From Sphacelaria rigidula (Eukaryota; Phaeophyceae; Sphacelariales): a DNA stretch of 22,048 nucleotides. The stretch spans positions 1-22,048 of the forward strand of contig CAXNAA020000361.1 of NCBI GenBank assembly GCA_964200075.2. The letters are read 5' to 3'. The notes beneath the pieces are model-generated. The model searched no databases and had not been told where the DNA came from. It was given only the letters and a program-made list of their open reading frames with translations. This document shows positions 1-8,849 of the stretch, piece by piece (position 1 is the stretch's first letter; every line of letters begins with the position of its first letter). The translations under genes and the position numbers were made by a program.

Positions 1-1160
1 GCGCTGGATGCCCATTTTTTTCGTGCCATTTTTAGCTGGTTTTGGGGGGGGGCTATCGTAGAAAGTGTCCCCCATCATCCAAGACAAGGTACTTCTCAAC
101 ATACAAAATGCTCTGTTTGTACGTTCAACACCTGCAAAACGGAGTGCAACAGCCAAATTATACATCATCCTCACGCTAGGAGGAAATACGCACCCAACAC
201 GCCTAAAACGCACCTGGCCTCTTGCTTCTATAACACCGTAAAAAACGTATGCATCGCATGCGTCCCCGCCGTCGAAGCTTCAATGCTTCAACTTGCTATC
301 ACTTCATTCAGACAACCAAAGGGAACCCATGACTTAAACCGCAATTCAAGTCATGTACACTAATCCAACGACTGCGAACGGACCTCAACCTCCGCCATCA
401 TTGATCACCACTCCTCGTGAGCTCATTTTTGAACTCTTGTTTTCAGGCTAATCCCAGACATTTCCATGTCTTGTTTGGATCTTGGACCGTCATATCACAT
501 CCGTGCATCAGCCGAAATGCAGAAATAACGACTTCCTCGACACTCTTGCAGTCCACCCGCACCAGTTCTTCGAACAAATGGACGCATCATCCACGTGCTG
601 CTTCTGACATGAACGAAAAGTCAACCACGTGCTCGTTCAAACACGTGACAGTCCATACAAAAACGTGCCATGGTCAAAGATCATTGATGCATGCGTGCAT
701 AATGTTTTCATCTTCAAATACCGGAAGCACTCGCGTCATACCTGCTCTCATACGACGAGCCTACGCATTTTGTATCTTTCAGCTTATTTTCACGCTGACA
801 GCAGCAATCCATATCTCCTGGAGTCAGTACGTGCAAACCGCACAAATTTGGTTCGACTATGTTCCGGCGCGAACAAGATTATACGAGCTCCCTTCATTTA
901 GCACACAGCAGTATATTGAAAACTGCCCCACCCTAGGTCGTCACCAGATACCATTCATATCAGTACCGTTCTAGCAAAAGTTCGCACATGCCAGCCAAAT
1001 TTCCGCTCAGCATATGAGAATCCGCACATGCATGCCAATATTTCACTCAGCACGTGCAATGCCACTTTCCTCGCAGCAAGCAGCGAGCATCGCCTGTGCC
1101 AACAGATCAGCACAACACACACATGCCAAATATCCACGTGTACGCCAGAGTTTTACTCTG
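1..1160 (-). repeat. X element, 3' region C (copy 1)
   Basis: No gene is supported here. From about base 85 the sequence matches 14270-14940 and, more loosely, 11200-12020, always just downstream (on the minus strand) of the X coding region, so I read it as the 3' non-coding or decayed coding part of X. It contains a 40-bp tandem duplication (start points 983 and 1023) and several CACGTG hexamers. Open frames on both strands are full of breaks when the three copies are compared. The first 85 bases match nothing else in the window and include a run of nine G. The left end of the element, and thus its 3' LTR, lies outside the window. Confidence 0.7.
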
Positions 1161-2403
1161 CACACACGATACGATCATACTCGCTCAACAACCATGTTTC
1201 ATGCGCAAATATGACCACAAACCACACAATAATAAGCTGAAATCATCCTCAAAACGATTCTCGAATACCAGTCATGATGTGTTTCCTCATTCTCAACAAG
1301 CACTCAATCACCACAGCACTTGCTCCTCAACATCATCACCCCACTCGGCGCTCACTACAACAGCAAACACCTCAGGTAATGCCTTCTTTGTAGTCCTCCA
1401 GCCCGCTTCTGAGAAACAGCAGCACTCGAACCACAACCCATTGCACAGCGTAGAGCCGCTGCCTTTCCTCTCGGACACTCCCTCCTTGCACCTTCAGTCT
1501 AGCTACACCCAGCACCCCCATGGTGTAGCTCAAGACGCCTCGCCTCTGAAAGGTATATTCGCACCGCCGAACCAATGCGACAGATTCTCTGCCCCCACAG
1601 ATGCTTGCGCATTCATAAACGCTCGTTCTTTAGTCGCTTTCACAGAGGAAATAAGAGGCAAAACCGAAACATCCATACATTCCCGCTCAGCAACATCAAC
1701 CGATGGCACCACGTTATCCTCTTCCAGCACCTGACCGTACAGCGGTAAAGACACCGCAATCAACGCCGCCAAATACGCCACATCTGTCCATGCATACAGC
1801 AGTACACACGACCACCCCCAACACCACGCGACGCTCGTCGTCGCCGTCAGAATTGTGATCGCTAACAGCATCACGAGCTTGCAGCTCGCTCTGCGTACCC
1901 GCTTCACGCAGGTCACACGCCCCTATTGTTTCGTTCATGAAGTATGTTCACAGCCACGCGCTGCTCCGGCGGCCATTCCGCCAACCCGTCATCCACCTGT
2001 CCGTCAAGCAGACACCCCTGCAAATCATCTGACCGACCTCCCGCCATGTTACTGGCGCAGATTGATACACCCTGAGAATCGCAAGCCCCAAGCTTGCTCT
2101 TCTCAATCACATCACGAAGATCACACCCCCTTGCAGCGGTGAGCATGTAAGGTGTGTCTCCAATCACGATCTGGTCCGGCGGCCACAAGCAACCTGGACC
2201 TTCCCGCTCAGCGCTGGCTCATCGGAGCAAGTTGGCTCCGCACTTCCAACAGCAGCGGCAGCAGCGGCTGGATCAAATATTCTCGCTTCAGCCACCACCT
2301 CCTGCTCAGCGCACTCGTGATCTGCAACAGCTCGAGCTGCGTGACATATTCGCCCTCTCCAGCAGCAATACCAGCAGCATCCAAATCAATGCTTACCGTG
2401 GTG
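1161..2403 (-). pseudogene. X element, region D of the Gag-D reading frame (copy 1), broken
   Basis: Minus-strand coding relic that follows the X gag and is cut off from it by the solo Gypsy-A LTR at 2404-2686. The readable pieces are 2188-1913, with the motif GDTPYMLTAARGCDLRD, and 1916-1530, which holds a hydrophobic stretch near LVMLLAITILTATTSVAWCW that could be a membrane segment. The two pieces lie in different frames. The same protein pieces recur at 15788-15152 (minus), 13635-12560 (minus) and 5135-5502 (plus), with frames broken at different places, which argues for common descent from a once-coding frame followed by independent decay. I recognise no known domain. The function is unknown; it could be a captured host gene or an element-specific domain. 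Confidence 0.6.
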
Positions 2404-2686
2404 TGTGAACCTGCCTGAAACCAGAACAAGGTTACAGTGCTGCTCCAAAGGCTTCCTCCCTGTCCATGGCTCCAGAGACTTGAAGGCTCCAAGCAGTCAT
2501 AGGAACAGCAGTCTTCGTCAACCAGAAGTAATCTTGCACCTCGTGTGCAAACATCATACATCACGGAGTCCACCGATCATACTCTCAGACCCGTTATCCA
2601 TCAACCAGACTATAAACGCTTGCTATGCGTTCTCTCCACTGCAGTCATGTACCGAATGAACGTAAAAATGTTGCCCGGAGTCTAAA
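2404..2686 (-). repeat. Solo LTR of Gypsy-A, inserted in X copy 1
   Basis: Read on the minus strand, this 283-base block aligns with the Gypsy-A LTR at 16009-16294 (286 bases) and with the later part of the LTR at 5526-5777: the shared stretch includes TTCTGGTT, a tract around TCTTGAAGTCT, and GAGGAAGCC followed by GGAGCA. It ends in TTCACA and begins TTTAGAC where a sister copy has TGTAGAG. X copy 2 reads uninterrupted here (15982-15995: ACCGCGGTACTATC), while copy 1 has ACCGTGGTG, then the LTR, then GGTACTGTC. The flanks GGTG and GGTA fit a 4-bp target duplication with one later change. Confidence 0.85.
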
Positions 2687-3458
2687 GGTACTGTCAGCCG
2701 GCGCGCTCTCATGTCTACCCCTTTTGACAGACACGTACTGCGTCTCCTTCCCACTTTGCACAGTGGAAGCAGCTGCCCTATCGTGATTTGAGACGCGCCC
2801 TACCGACTGCACGTTCAACGGGTGCACTATCGCGCCTTTCCCCTCGGGCAGACACATGCTTTTCTGCTTTCACAGAGCAAGCATCTGCCCTGTGTCGTTG
2901 TTTCAAACGCGCAGCACCTACTGCACGTTCAGCGGGTGCACTGTCGTGCCTGTCCCCTCGGGCAGACACATGCTTCTCTGCTGTCATAGGGCAAGCAGCT
3001 GCTCTGTATCGTGGTTTCAAACGCGCAGCACCTACTGTACGTTCGGCGGGTGCACTGTCGTGCCTGTACCCTCGGGCAGAAACATGCTTCTCGGCTGTCA
3101 CAGGGCAAGCAGCCCCACCGGACGGCGCATGCTTCCGCAACGCGAAAAGCAACCGCTCGTCCTCGACGTCATAATCATGCTTCAAGAACGTGTCACACAG
3201 ACATTTCACAATATGTTTCAGCATGAGCTCAGAAACTGCTGCCACCTCAAAGAGGTTTGTCCACCGCACGTTCACCTGATCTACATCTCGCACATGTTGC
3301 TCATGTTTTCGTAAAAACTCGGCCGATTTCTCGCTCGAAAACTTGCGGCCGTAGTACGGCATCTCCAGCGCCAGTACAGGAACAATACGACCATCGACGA
3401 TGACATATTCCTGCGCCTCATCCCGTTCGGTCAGCAGTACAGTACTCCACACCGCCTT
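2687..3458 (-). pseudogene. gag: X element Gag-like protein (copy 1), frame open but start codon lost
   Basis: Minus-strand frame from 3452 to 2778 is uninterrupted (224 residues) and is the best-preserved X Gag. The N-terminal domain has the core P-YYGR-KFS, then 47 residues after its Pro a KHI-x2-CL-x2-T motif and an ED pair. The Gypsy-A Gag at 16467 has PEYGR-HFS and KHI-x2-CL-x2-T with exactly the same spacing. The C-terminal half is a basic tandem repeat of 38 residues in place of a zinc knuckle. In copy 2 the start is ATG in the context AAAATGGCG; here it is AAG (3458-3456), so translation could only begin further in. Role by homology (inference): capsid and RNA packaging for a non-autonomous LTR element. 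The frame once ran on into region D. Confidence 0.75.
2702..3110 (-). repeat. 114-bp in-frame tandem repeat, about 3.6 units
   Basis: Unit boundaries fall at 2702, 2816, 2930 and 3044, an exact period of 114 bases or 38 codons. Each unit encodes, on the minus strand, KHVSARG, then RHDSAPAER and VGAARLK, so the repeat is strongly basic. The first two units differ most; the two nearest the Gag domain are nearly identical, which suggests recent duplication or gene conversion. Confidence 0.9.
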
Positions 3459-3904
3459 TTTGAAAAACGAAGTTGCCTCCCACTCACACGAACAACTCTC
3501 TCCTTACACCGAGACGCGCTGTACCACCTCACAATGACAATGGCCACAGTGCCTTATTTTCACGCAGGTCTCACCACGTGTTTGAAGTCCTTAGACTCCT
3601 CCTCCGTACCTGGCCAAGCGTGGAACAAGCAACACTCGCTGGCTCAACCAGGCAGTAATTTCGCCGCTTTTCTGGAACGTGCACGGGCTCGCCAGCTGTC
3701 GGTCAACCCCCCGCACCCCTCGCACGAGCGATACCACAGCGCACCCTAGCACTGCCTCAGAACCTCCTCGGCTCTACTTGTCCAACTCCTCGCGACGTTG
3801 AGACGCCTTGAGCTGGGCTTGTTTGCTGCAAACTGATCAGGCCTGCAGACGTCCCTATCTTGAAGTGTCAGCTGCGTTTTTAGCGAAGCTGCCGCCTCAG
3901 CGGA
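3459..3904 (-). other. X element 5' leader (copy 1)
   Basis: Untranslated-looking leader between the X LTR and X gag, about 450 bases. It is well conserved with 17960-18422 and, in reverse orientation, with 21437-21865, and partly with 13690-13930. No conserved open frame is seen. By position it would hold the packaging and dimerisation signals of the element; this is inference from LTR retrotransposon layout. Confidence 0.7.
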
Positions 3905-3920
3905 CTTAATGAACGTTCAT
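3905..3920 (-). other. Primer-binding-site candidate of X (copy 1)
   Basis: Read on the minus strand, the 16 bases directly after the LTR are ATGAACGTTCATTAAG, containing the perfect palindrome ATGAACGTTCAT. The same sequence follows the X LTR at 21421 and a variant follows both Gypsy-A 5' LTRs. It does not begin with TGG, so it does not look like a site for a full-length tRNA 3' end. Assignment rests on position only. Confidence 0.5.
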
Positions 3921-4167
3921 TGTAGACCTCTGTCACTCAAGATCAGATTGCCATGTGGCCTCCTCCCATCACGGGCACATGGACTTCAGCAGCTTCAGTT
4001 ATTTATGTAATAACTTTCAGCATAGTACAGGAGGCCTCTCCCCGCCAGAGTAGCAAAATCGGGCCTACTCGTCATGGAGGTCACCATCACAGAGTCCGGC
4101 AATCGGACCCGCAACTCCACCTATAAATGCCCCTAACCTTAGGTAACAATGATGGCTAGAGTCTACA
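3921..4167 (-). repeat. X element 5' LTR (copy 1)
   Basis: 247 bases ending on the two sides in a short inverted repeat, TGTAGAC at 3921 and GTCTACA at 4167. It matches 18439-18696 (minus), 12028-12284 (plus) and 21161-21420 (plus) across its whole length. On the inner side the flank is conserved (the leader); on the outer side the flanks of the copies are all different, as expected for an LTR at the element's edge. Confidence 0.88.
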
Positions 4168-5109
4168 GACCGCGAGGCTAGTAGTCCATCTGGACCATGC
4201 ATACTTTTTTCAGGTGAAAAGTTATGCCGATTCAGCATGTGACCAACCATCGCGGTCAAGGAGTTTATTAATATCATATTCATCAAATGAAAAGCCATGC
4301 CCACGGAACAACAAATAAACTTTGAAACGCGAGTTATTCGCCCAACGAAAGCTGTGGAATCATGGCAGCCGATAGATAAATCAAGCTCCTCAAACCATGA
4401 CGAGATGGTGGACCAACACCCGCCCAGGCCACATTACAAACCCGGTGACTATTTGTACTCCACTCGTCTGTGTAAGGGCCGGGCCGTCCTCGTTGAAGTT
4501 CATCAGTACATATGACTTTGTCGCATGTTGAGGACATCATGTTGCTCCAGCTTTGATTCGCTTCCCCCCCCAAAATGGTTCAGCTTCCTGGTTTCACTTA
4601 CCGGCGTTGGGCTACAAATGTTCATGGTTAATATTACTTGATTTAAGTGCCTTCAACGAGAATCGAATTTTGGTAGGGCTGACGGTTCCGTATGCTCCTC
4701 GGCTACGCACAACGCGTTTTCCTTGAAATTGGTGCCACAGGCGCCGATTTGGGGTCTACCAAGGCCTTCACTTAATGCAAGGAATGTATGTACCGCCCTT
4801 GCCCGAGTGTTCTCGGTGTGCATTGGGTTTGTTCAACCCAACCAGCCTCTCCTTGCATCCCAGGGTATCGCAAGCGCGGACGAAGAAAAGCGACCCAGTG
4901 GCATGTAATACATGAGGAGCAACAACAGAAATAACGGTAGGGTTCTGCTTTTCGAATGCTGTACACTCTTTCTCGGTATGAATTCTGGATTCATGCCGTT
5001 CTCTTCCGATGACGTAGGGCACATTTTACCCCACGAGCCTGGATAAGCCCCAGAAGTCGGTCTGTTCATGTCCGTTCGTGCTTTTGGTCGGTGACACGTT
5101 TTTTGCCCA
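4168..5109. other. No recognised gene or repeat
   Basis: This stretch matches nothing else in the window and I can name no gene in it. The longest frames are 72 codons at 4297-4515 (plus) and 84 codons at 5022-4768 (minus). Neither has a motif I recognise. There is a run of nine C near 4565. It may be the original host sequence between X copies 1 and 4. Confidence 0.6.
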
Positions 5110-5525
5110 TTTTGGGGGGTCAGGCGCGCCCAGTTGGCGAAGTTCCCGCCGGAGCAGCGTGTAGGTGTGGACACGCCGTGCATGCTCGAAGCAGCAGGGG
5201 TGTGTGACCCGCGTGAAGCGGGTAGGCAGAGCGAGCTTCAGGATTGCGATGCTATTAGCGATCATAATCCCTACAGTGACGTCGAGCGTTGAGTAGTGTT
5301 GGGGTGGCCATATGTATTCCTGCTTGCGTGGTCAGGTTTGTCGAGGTTGGCGGCGTTGATTGAGGTGTCTCTGCCGCTGCACGTTCAGGTACTTGAGGAG
5401 GATGGTGTGATGCCAACGGAAGGTGTTGCTGTGCGGGACTGTATGCCTGTTGCGTTTCGCCTCTCGCTTCCTCTGAAGAAACGGCTGAAGCACGAGCATT
5501 AGTCAATACTCAAGGATCTATGGGG
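5110..5525 (+). pseudogene. X element region D fragment (copy 4), interrupted by Gypsy-A
   Basis: Plus-strand copy of region D, matching the reverse complement of about 12770-13150. It contains VDTPCMLEAAGVCD from about 5167, a stop near 5290, then a frame at 5296-5502 with a hydrophobic start and LAALIEVSLPL followed by QVLEEDGVMP. The D sequence stops at TATGGGG (5525), the exact point where the Gypsy-A 5' LTR begins. In copy 3 the sequence continues past the equivalent TGTGGGGG into GCAGAGG, so this is a clear insertion breakpoint. The rest of D is not found on the other side of the element at 11163, so the right half was lost or rearranged. Confidence 0.75.
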
Positions 5526-5777
5526 TGTCAAAAAGTATAGTTGCACCTCTAGTATAAGGAGTACGGTAGTTTGCGGATATCAGTTTGGATCGTGTGACAA
5601 CGATTTGGAGGATGATTATTTTTGCGTACCATATTGTGTTTGCGAGGGGAGCGAAGAAGGGTCACTTCTGGTTATTACGAACACCGCTGTTTGAATAACT
5701 GCTTGAGTCTTGAAGTCTGTGGAGCCCGTGACACAGAGGAAGCCTCTGGAGCAGCATTGTGACGTTGTTTTTTTACA
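5526..5777 (+). repeat. Gypsy-A 5' LTR
   Basis: Starts TGTCAAAAAG and ends TTTTTACA, 252 bases. The first 100 bases match the 3' LTR remnant at 11066-11162 (shared CAGTTTGGATCGTGTGACAA), which proves the paired ends. The later part matches the Gypsy-A LTRs at 2404-2686 and 16009-16294, though the first part differs from them, so at least two LTR subtypes exist. The right border is set by comparison with those two copies and is accurate to a few bases. Confidence 0.88.
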
Positions 5778-5793
5778 ATAAACGTTTACTCAG
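5778..5793 (+). other. Primer-binding-site candidate of Gypsy-A
   Basis: ATAAACGTTTACTCAG directly after the LTR, with the palindrome TAAACGTTTA. The Gypsy-A copy at 16295 has GTAAACGTTTATCAAG and X has ATGAACGTTCATTAAG at the same place. Conservation across two families while surrounding bases differ suggests a functional site. Confidence 0.5.
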
Positions 5794-5956
5794 AAAACTT
5801 GTCGTTTCTGAATTAGGTTTTTGAAGTCGCACCCGACCATTCGTAGAACGTGAGGGCGCTCATGTTGAATAACAGGGGGGGAAAAAAAGCGGCGGAGAGT
5901 GGGGCGTAGGCCACTCGAATCCAAGGCGACTGCGGTGGCAGGAGGCTGTTGGAAGG

Positions 5957-7137
5957 ATGGCAGCGCGAACGGAAGGGGGCACCAGCGAGACGGTTGATGA
6001 GGTGAAGTTTTGCAGTAACCGAATCAACAGTGGGTGGACCCTTGAAAGTGCCCGAATATGGGCGAGTATTTAGTGAACAAGCCTCCAGACGCTTTTACCA
6101 ACGGTATCGAGAGTATGAGGAGGCAGTGGGAAAAAGGAACAAACGCCGGTCGGTTAAGTGCGCACTCTTGACCATCCAAGAGTTGGTTGGCGCCCAAGCA
6201 CATCCAGAACTGCGTGTCTGACACCATCTTTGGCGGGTTGCCGCTCGACGAAGACGAGGTGCAGCAAGGGGTTGCAAGCCAAGCTAAATGCTGCATCAAC
6301 GTGAAAATTGATCCTTCCGAAGCTGCAGCAGGCTTGAAAAAGGCCCATGCCGCACGGTCTGAACCAACTGCAATGGGTCGAGGAGAAGGGCAATGGCGTT
6401 CATTATAGGGGTACTTTGCGGAAAATGCAGGTGCGGAGTGCGTTTTCCTTGAATCTTACCGTACGTTCAAGGCTGGTCCAGCACACATCATTACCAGTGT
6501 GCTATGGTCGCCGGCCTGACCCCACCTGAGTTCAAGAATGAAGTTCAAAATATACTCTATATGAAAAGCGACTCGAAAGAGAGCCCGAGAATGGTTTATG
6601 AGGTAGCTCATGACTTGGCGGAAAAATAGAAGACTGTGAAGAAGGTTGACAAACACCGCGGCCAGCAACCGCGACTTGGGCAAAAAAGCGGCTGACGGCT
6701 CGAAAAAACTGACATCGCATGCCGGCGCAGCGGCTGCGGTCGCCGCAGCGTGTGGTGGCGGTAAGAGCTCGACCAAGCCCCACACACCTGATCCGAGCTA
6801 TGCAGGTTGTTTCGAGTGTGGCGATAAGGGCCACTACGAGAAGGACTGTAACAAACAGAGCACACCTGCGGCCGCGGTGAGTGCGTCAGGTGGGCAAGCA
6901 AAGTCGTCGCCGCCGCCGCCGCAGCAGCAGCAGCAGCAACGAGTCTATGGTCAGCGGGGGGGCAGTAAAGGTCCTGCTCCCACACGGACTGTTTTCCCGG
7001 GGGATGGGACGCAAGGGGGTACTAGTAGTGCGGATAGCATGGTGCCACTCCAGCCTTCCGCTCCAGCTCTTGCAGCTCAACCCCAACTGCCGTCAAGACC
7101 GGCTCAGGAGTGGACGTCTCAGTCAGTTCCGGTATAG
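5957..7137 (+). pseudogene. gag: Gypsy-A Gag with CCHC zinc knuckle, frameshifted
   Basis: Starts at ATG 5957 by comparison with the ATG at 16467 in the second copy. The capsid-like domain is split over frames: KVPEYGRVFSE (from about 6045) with SRRFYQRYREYEEAV, then APKHIQNCVSDTI (from about 6190), then an alpha-rich region to about 6620. The last frame (6646-7137) carries an Ala/Gly-rich linker and one zinc knuckle, CFECGDKGHYEKDC (C-X2-C-X4-H-X4-C) at 6808-6849, followed by a Pro/Gln-rich tail encoded by CCG and CAG repeats and ending at a TAG. The knuckle is the nucleocapsid RNA-binding motif. Frameshifts or stops occur near 6025, 6200 and 6405 and around 6520-6640, so no full protein can be made. 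Confidence 0.9.
6909..6938 (+). repeat. (CCG)n(CAG)n microsatellite in gag
   Basis: About five CCG followed by five CAG triplets in frame, giving a Pro then Gln run in the Gag tail just after the zinc knuckle. Triplet length here is likely to be variable. Confidence 0.8.
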
Positions 7138-7182
7138 CGGGGTCTGCACACCGCTGAGGTTGCAGATTTTCAGGCTGAGGGT

Positions 7183-7562
7183 GTGGTAGTTGACCGCAAC
7201 CAGCGGTGCTGCCGGGCAGACTTATCCGTTCCAAGTTCTACAATCAAGAACGTTTGCCCTGTTACTGCAGTTTCGGATTCGGGGGCTGGCATCACTATCA
7301 TGTCTGAAAAAGTGACGGCCCAGTTGCAAGCTGTGTTTTCTGATGTGCCAGCTGTCACGAGCATGGCTCGTGCACACCCGGTGAAACTAGCTGATGGTAA
7401 TGTACGGAGTATGCAGTCAAAGACGTGCCTGTTGTGCACCGTTCTGCACACCAGCTGGGGGCCGGTGGGCTGGATCCGTGTCATTATGCGGTCATGCCAG
7501 GTGCCGATGATGTGGTGATCATCGGGAGCGGTACGCTGAAGGCCGTGGGCATTGATTGACGT
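7183..7562 (+). pseudogene. Gypsy-A aspartic protease domain, frameshifted
   Basis: Retropepsin-like domain: VSDSGAGITIM with the catalytic DSG at 7276-7284, then about 60 residues later a frameshift near 7470, after which the frame reads MPGADDVVIIGSGTLKAVGID, where the hydrophobic-IIG pattern is the flap-distal conserved motif of these proteases. It would cleave the Gag-Pol polyprotein. A TGA follows at about 7558 and the linker to RT (7560-7760) has several stops. Confidence 0.85.
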
Positions 7563-7759
7563 GTAAAGTAGGCTGGACGCATGCGCACGCTCAAGGCACG
7601 CGTTGGTGAGAGCTGTAGATACGCCTGAATTCCGAGAATGTAGGCGTGTGAGCATTGCGATTGAGGCGTCACAGGATCCAGGCGGATAAGAGGGGCCTGT
7701 GGATCCCTCCGTTGAGCGATTGATGTCGCGTGGTCCCGAGCGATTGATGCCGTGTTGCA

Positions 7760-8804
7760 TTGGATCATGCGGTACAGGCGGCCGCGGACAAGGGGATGTC
7801 GGCGAGCGGCTTTGGTAAGCTTCGGGAGGTTGTTGGGCGACGTGTCAACGTTTTTCGGCGAGCACTGCGCGGTGATCCGCCTGCTCGGGTAGAGCCATTA
7901 AAGGTGAGATTCCAACCTGGGGCTAGAGCAGTCAATGCGAGCCCGCGGGTGTATTCCCCTGTAAAGGCAATGTGGTTAGCAGGGTGTATGGCGACACTGG
8001 TGGCGCTTGGGCTCGTATTTCGCAGCTCACAGGCAGTGTGGGCGAGTGCAGCCATGGCGACGCCGAAGAATGGCGGTTCTCGACTGGTGAGGGATTATTG
8101 CGCTGTAAACGAGCAGATTGAGAAGGTTCCGCATGTTATGCCTAACCACGAGGCGGAGATGATCGATTTGCTAGGCGCTGCGTATTTTGGCAAGATTGAT
8201 ATGCTGCAGGGTCACTGGCAGATGCCGCTGGCGGCTGATGCACAAGAAATATTCACCATCGCCCCTCCTGAAGGTCTGTCCCCCCCCCCCCCCCCCCCGG
8301 GGCCCCCAGGGGGGGGGAATGCGACGGGGTATTTTCAAGGCATCATGACAGAATTATTGACCGGACTTCAGTGCAAAGTATGGGCGGATAATATCTTGTG
8401 GTGAGGTAAAGATGAGGATGATCCGTTGTGTATACTGGACGAGATATTGGGCCGTTTGGAGGATGCTGGGTTTTTTGCGGCTGCGCACAAGTGCATGCAT
8501 GTTCTACGACACACAGATCACGTGGTGCGAGAAAGTCTTTTCAGGTGGTCAAGTGGCTCATGACCGCGAGAGACTGAGCGGGCTGGCCAATCTTAGGCAC
8601 CCGCGCACAGCAGGCGAGCTTGTGCAGTTCCTGCAGGCGGTAAACTGGCCGAGAACGTCCCTGCCGCGTCTGGCGGAGGTGGTGGAGCCGCTGCGGGTAT
8701 TACTGGAGAAGAACATGCAGGGAAACGCGCGCCGAACCAAGCGAGTGGCGTCAAACCGGACAATCAAGGATTCGGCATGGACATCCAGGCCTGCTCAGGC
8801 GTAG
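7760..8804 (+). pseudogene. Gypsy-A reverse transcriptase domain, active site mutated
   Basis: The frame 7760-8404 holds an upstream tether (DPPARVEPLKV, YSPVKAMWLAGCMA), the fingers motif VWASAAMATPKNGG and RLVRDYCAVN, and motif A, YFGKIDMLQGHWQMPLA, with catalytic Asp 147. The catalytic D-D of motif C reads W-A-D-N (8387-8392): the second Asp is Asn. It is followed at 8402 by TGA where related elements have Trp. Past the stop the same frame reads DEILGRLEDAGFFAAAHKC, then shifts near 8505 into a frame with ITWCEKVFSGGQ and ELVQFLQAVNWPRTSLP, typical of the RT thumb/connection in this clade. The conserved strand before NATGYFQG is replaced by a C/G homopolymer block. Not functional. Confidence 0.92.
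8280..8317 (+). repeat. C19-G4-C5-A-G9 homopolymer block inside RT
   Basis: Nineteen C, four G, five C, one A and nine G in a row, where the RT family normally encodes a segment of the type T-P-x-R-V-P-x-G before NATGYFQG. The reading frame is preserved across it. I think it is more likely poor base calling of a GC-rich stretch than true sequence. Confidence 0.8.
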
Positions 8805-8849
8805 CACGAGGCGCAAGATTTGGTGGCGCATGCTGTCGCTTTGTCCTAT

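Noticed and set aside
1054-1734. 226-codon plus-strand open frame
   Set aside because: It lies antisense to the X D region and across region C; the matching frame is broken in copies at 12446 and 14981, and the protein is low-complexity Ser/Thr/His. Length is explained by few stops opposite the minus-strand relic.
2150-2190. DTPCML motif of region D as an ankyrin repeat or a protease active site
   Set aside because: The ankyrin-like TPxML-AA string lacks the rest of the repeat, and an aspartic protease would need D-T/S-G, not D-T-P.
2702-3110. Tandem 114-bp repeat considered as a CRISPR or satellite array
   Set aside because: No spacers between units, period is an exact codon multiple and lies inside a reading frame, so it is a protein repeat.
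4297-4515. 72-codon plus-strand open frame as a gene
   Set aside because: Has HYKPGDYLYSTRL, faintly like an integrase C-terminal segment, but too short and without neighbours of that kind.
4768-5022. 84-codon minus-strand open frame as a gene
   Set aside because: No motif, no second copy, and overlapping frames of similar length on the same strand.
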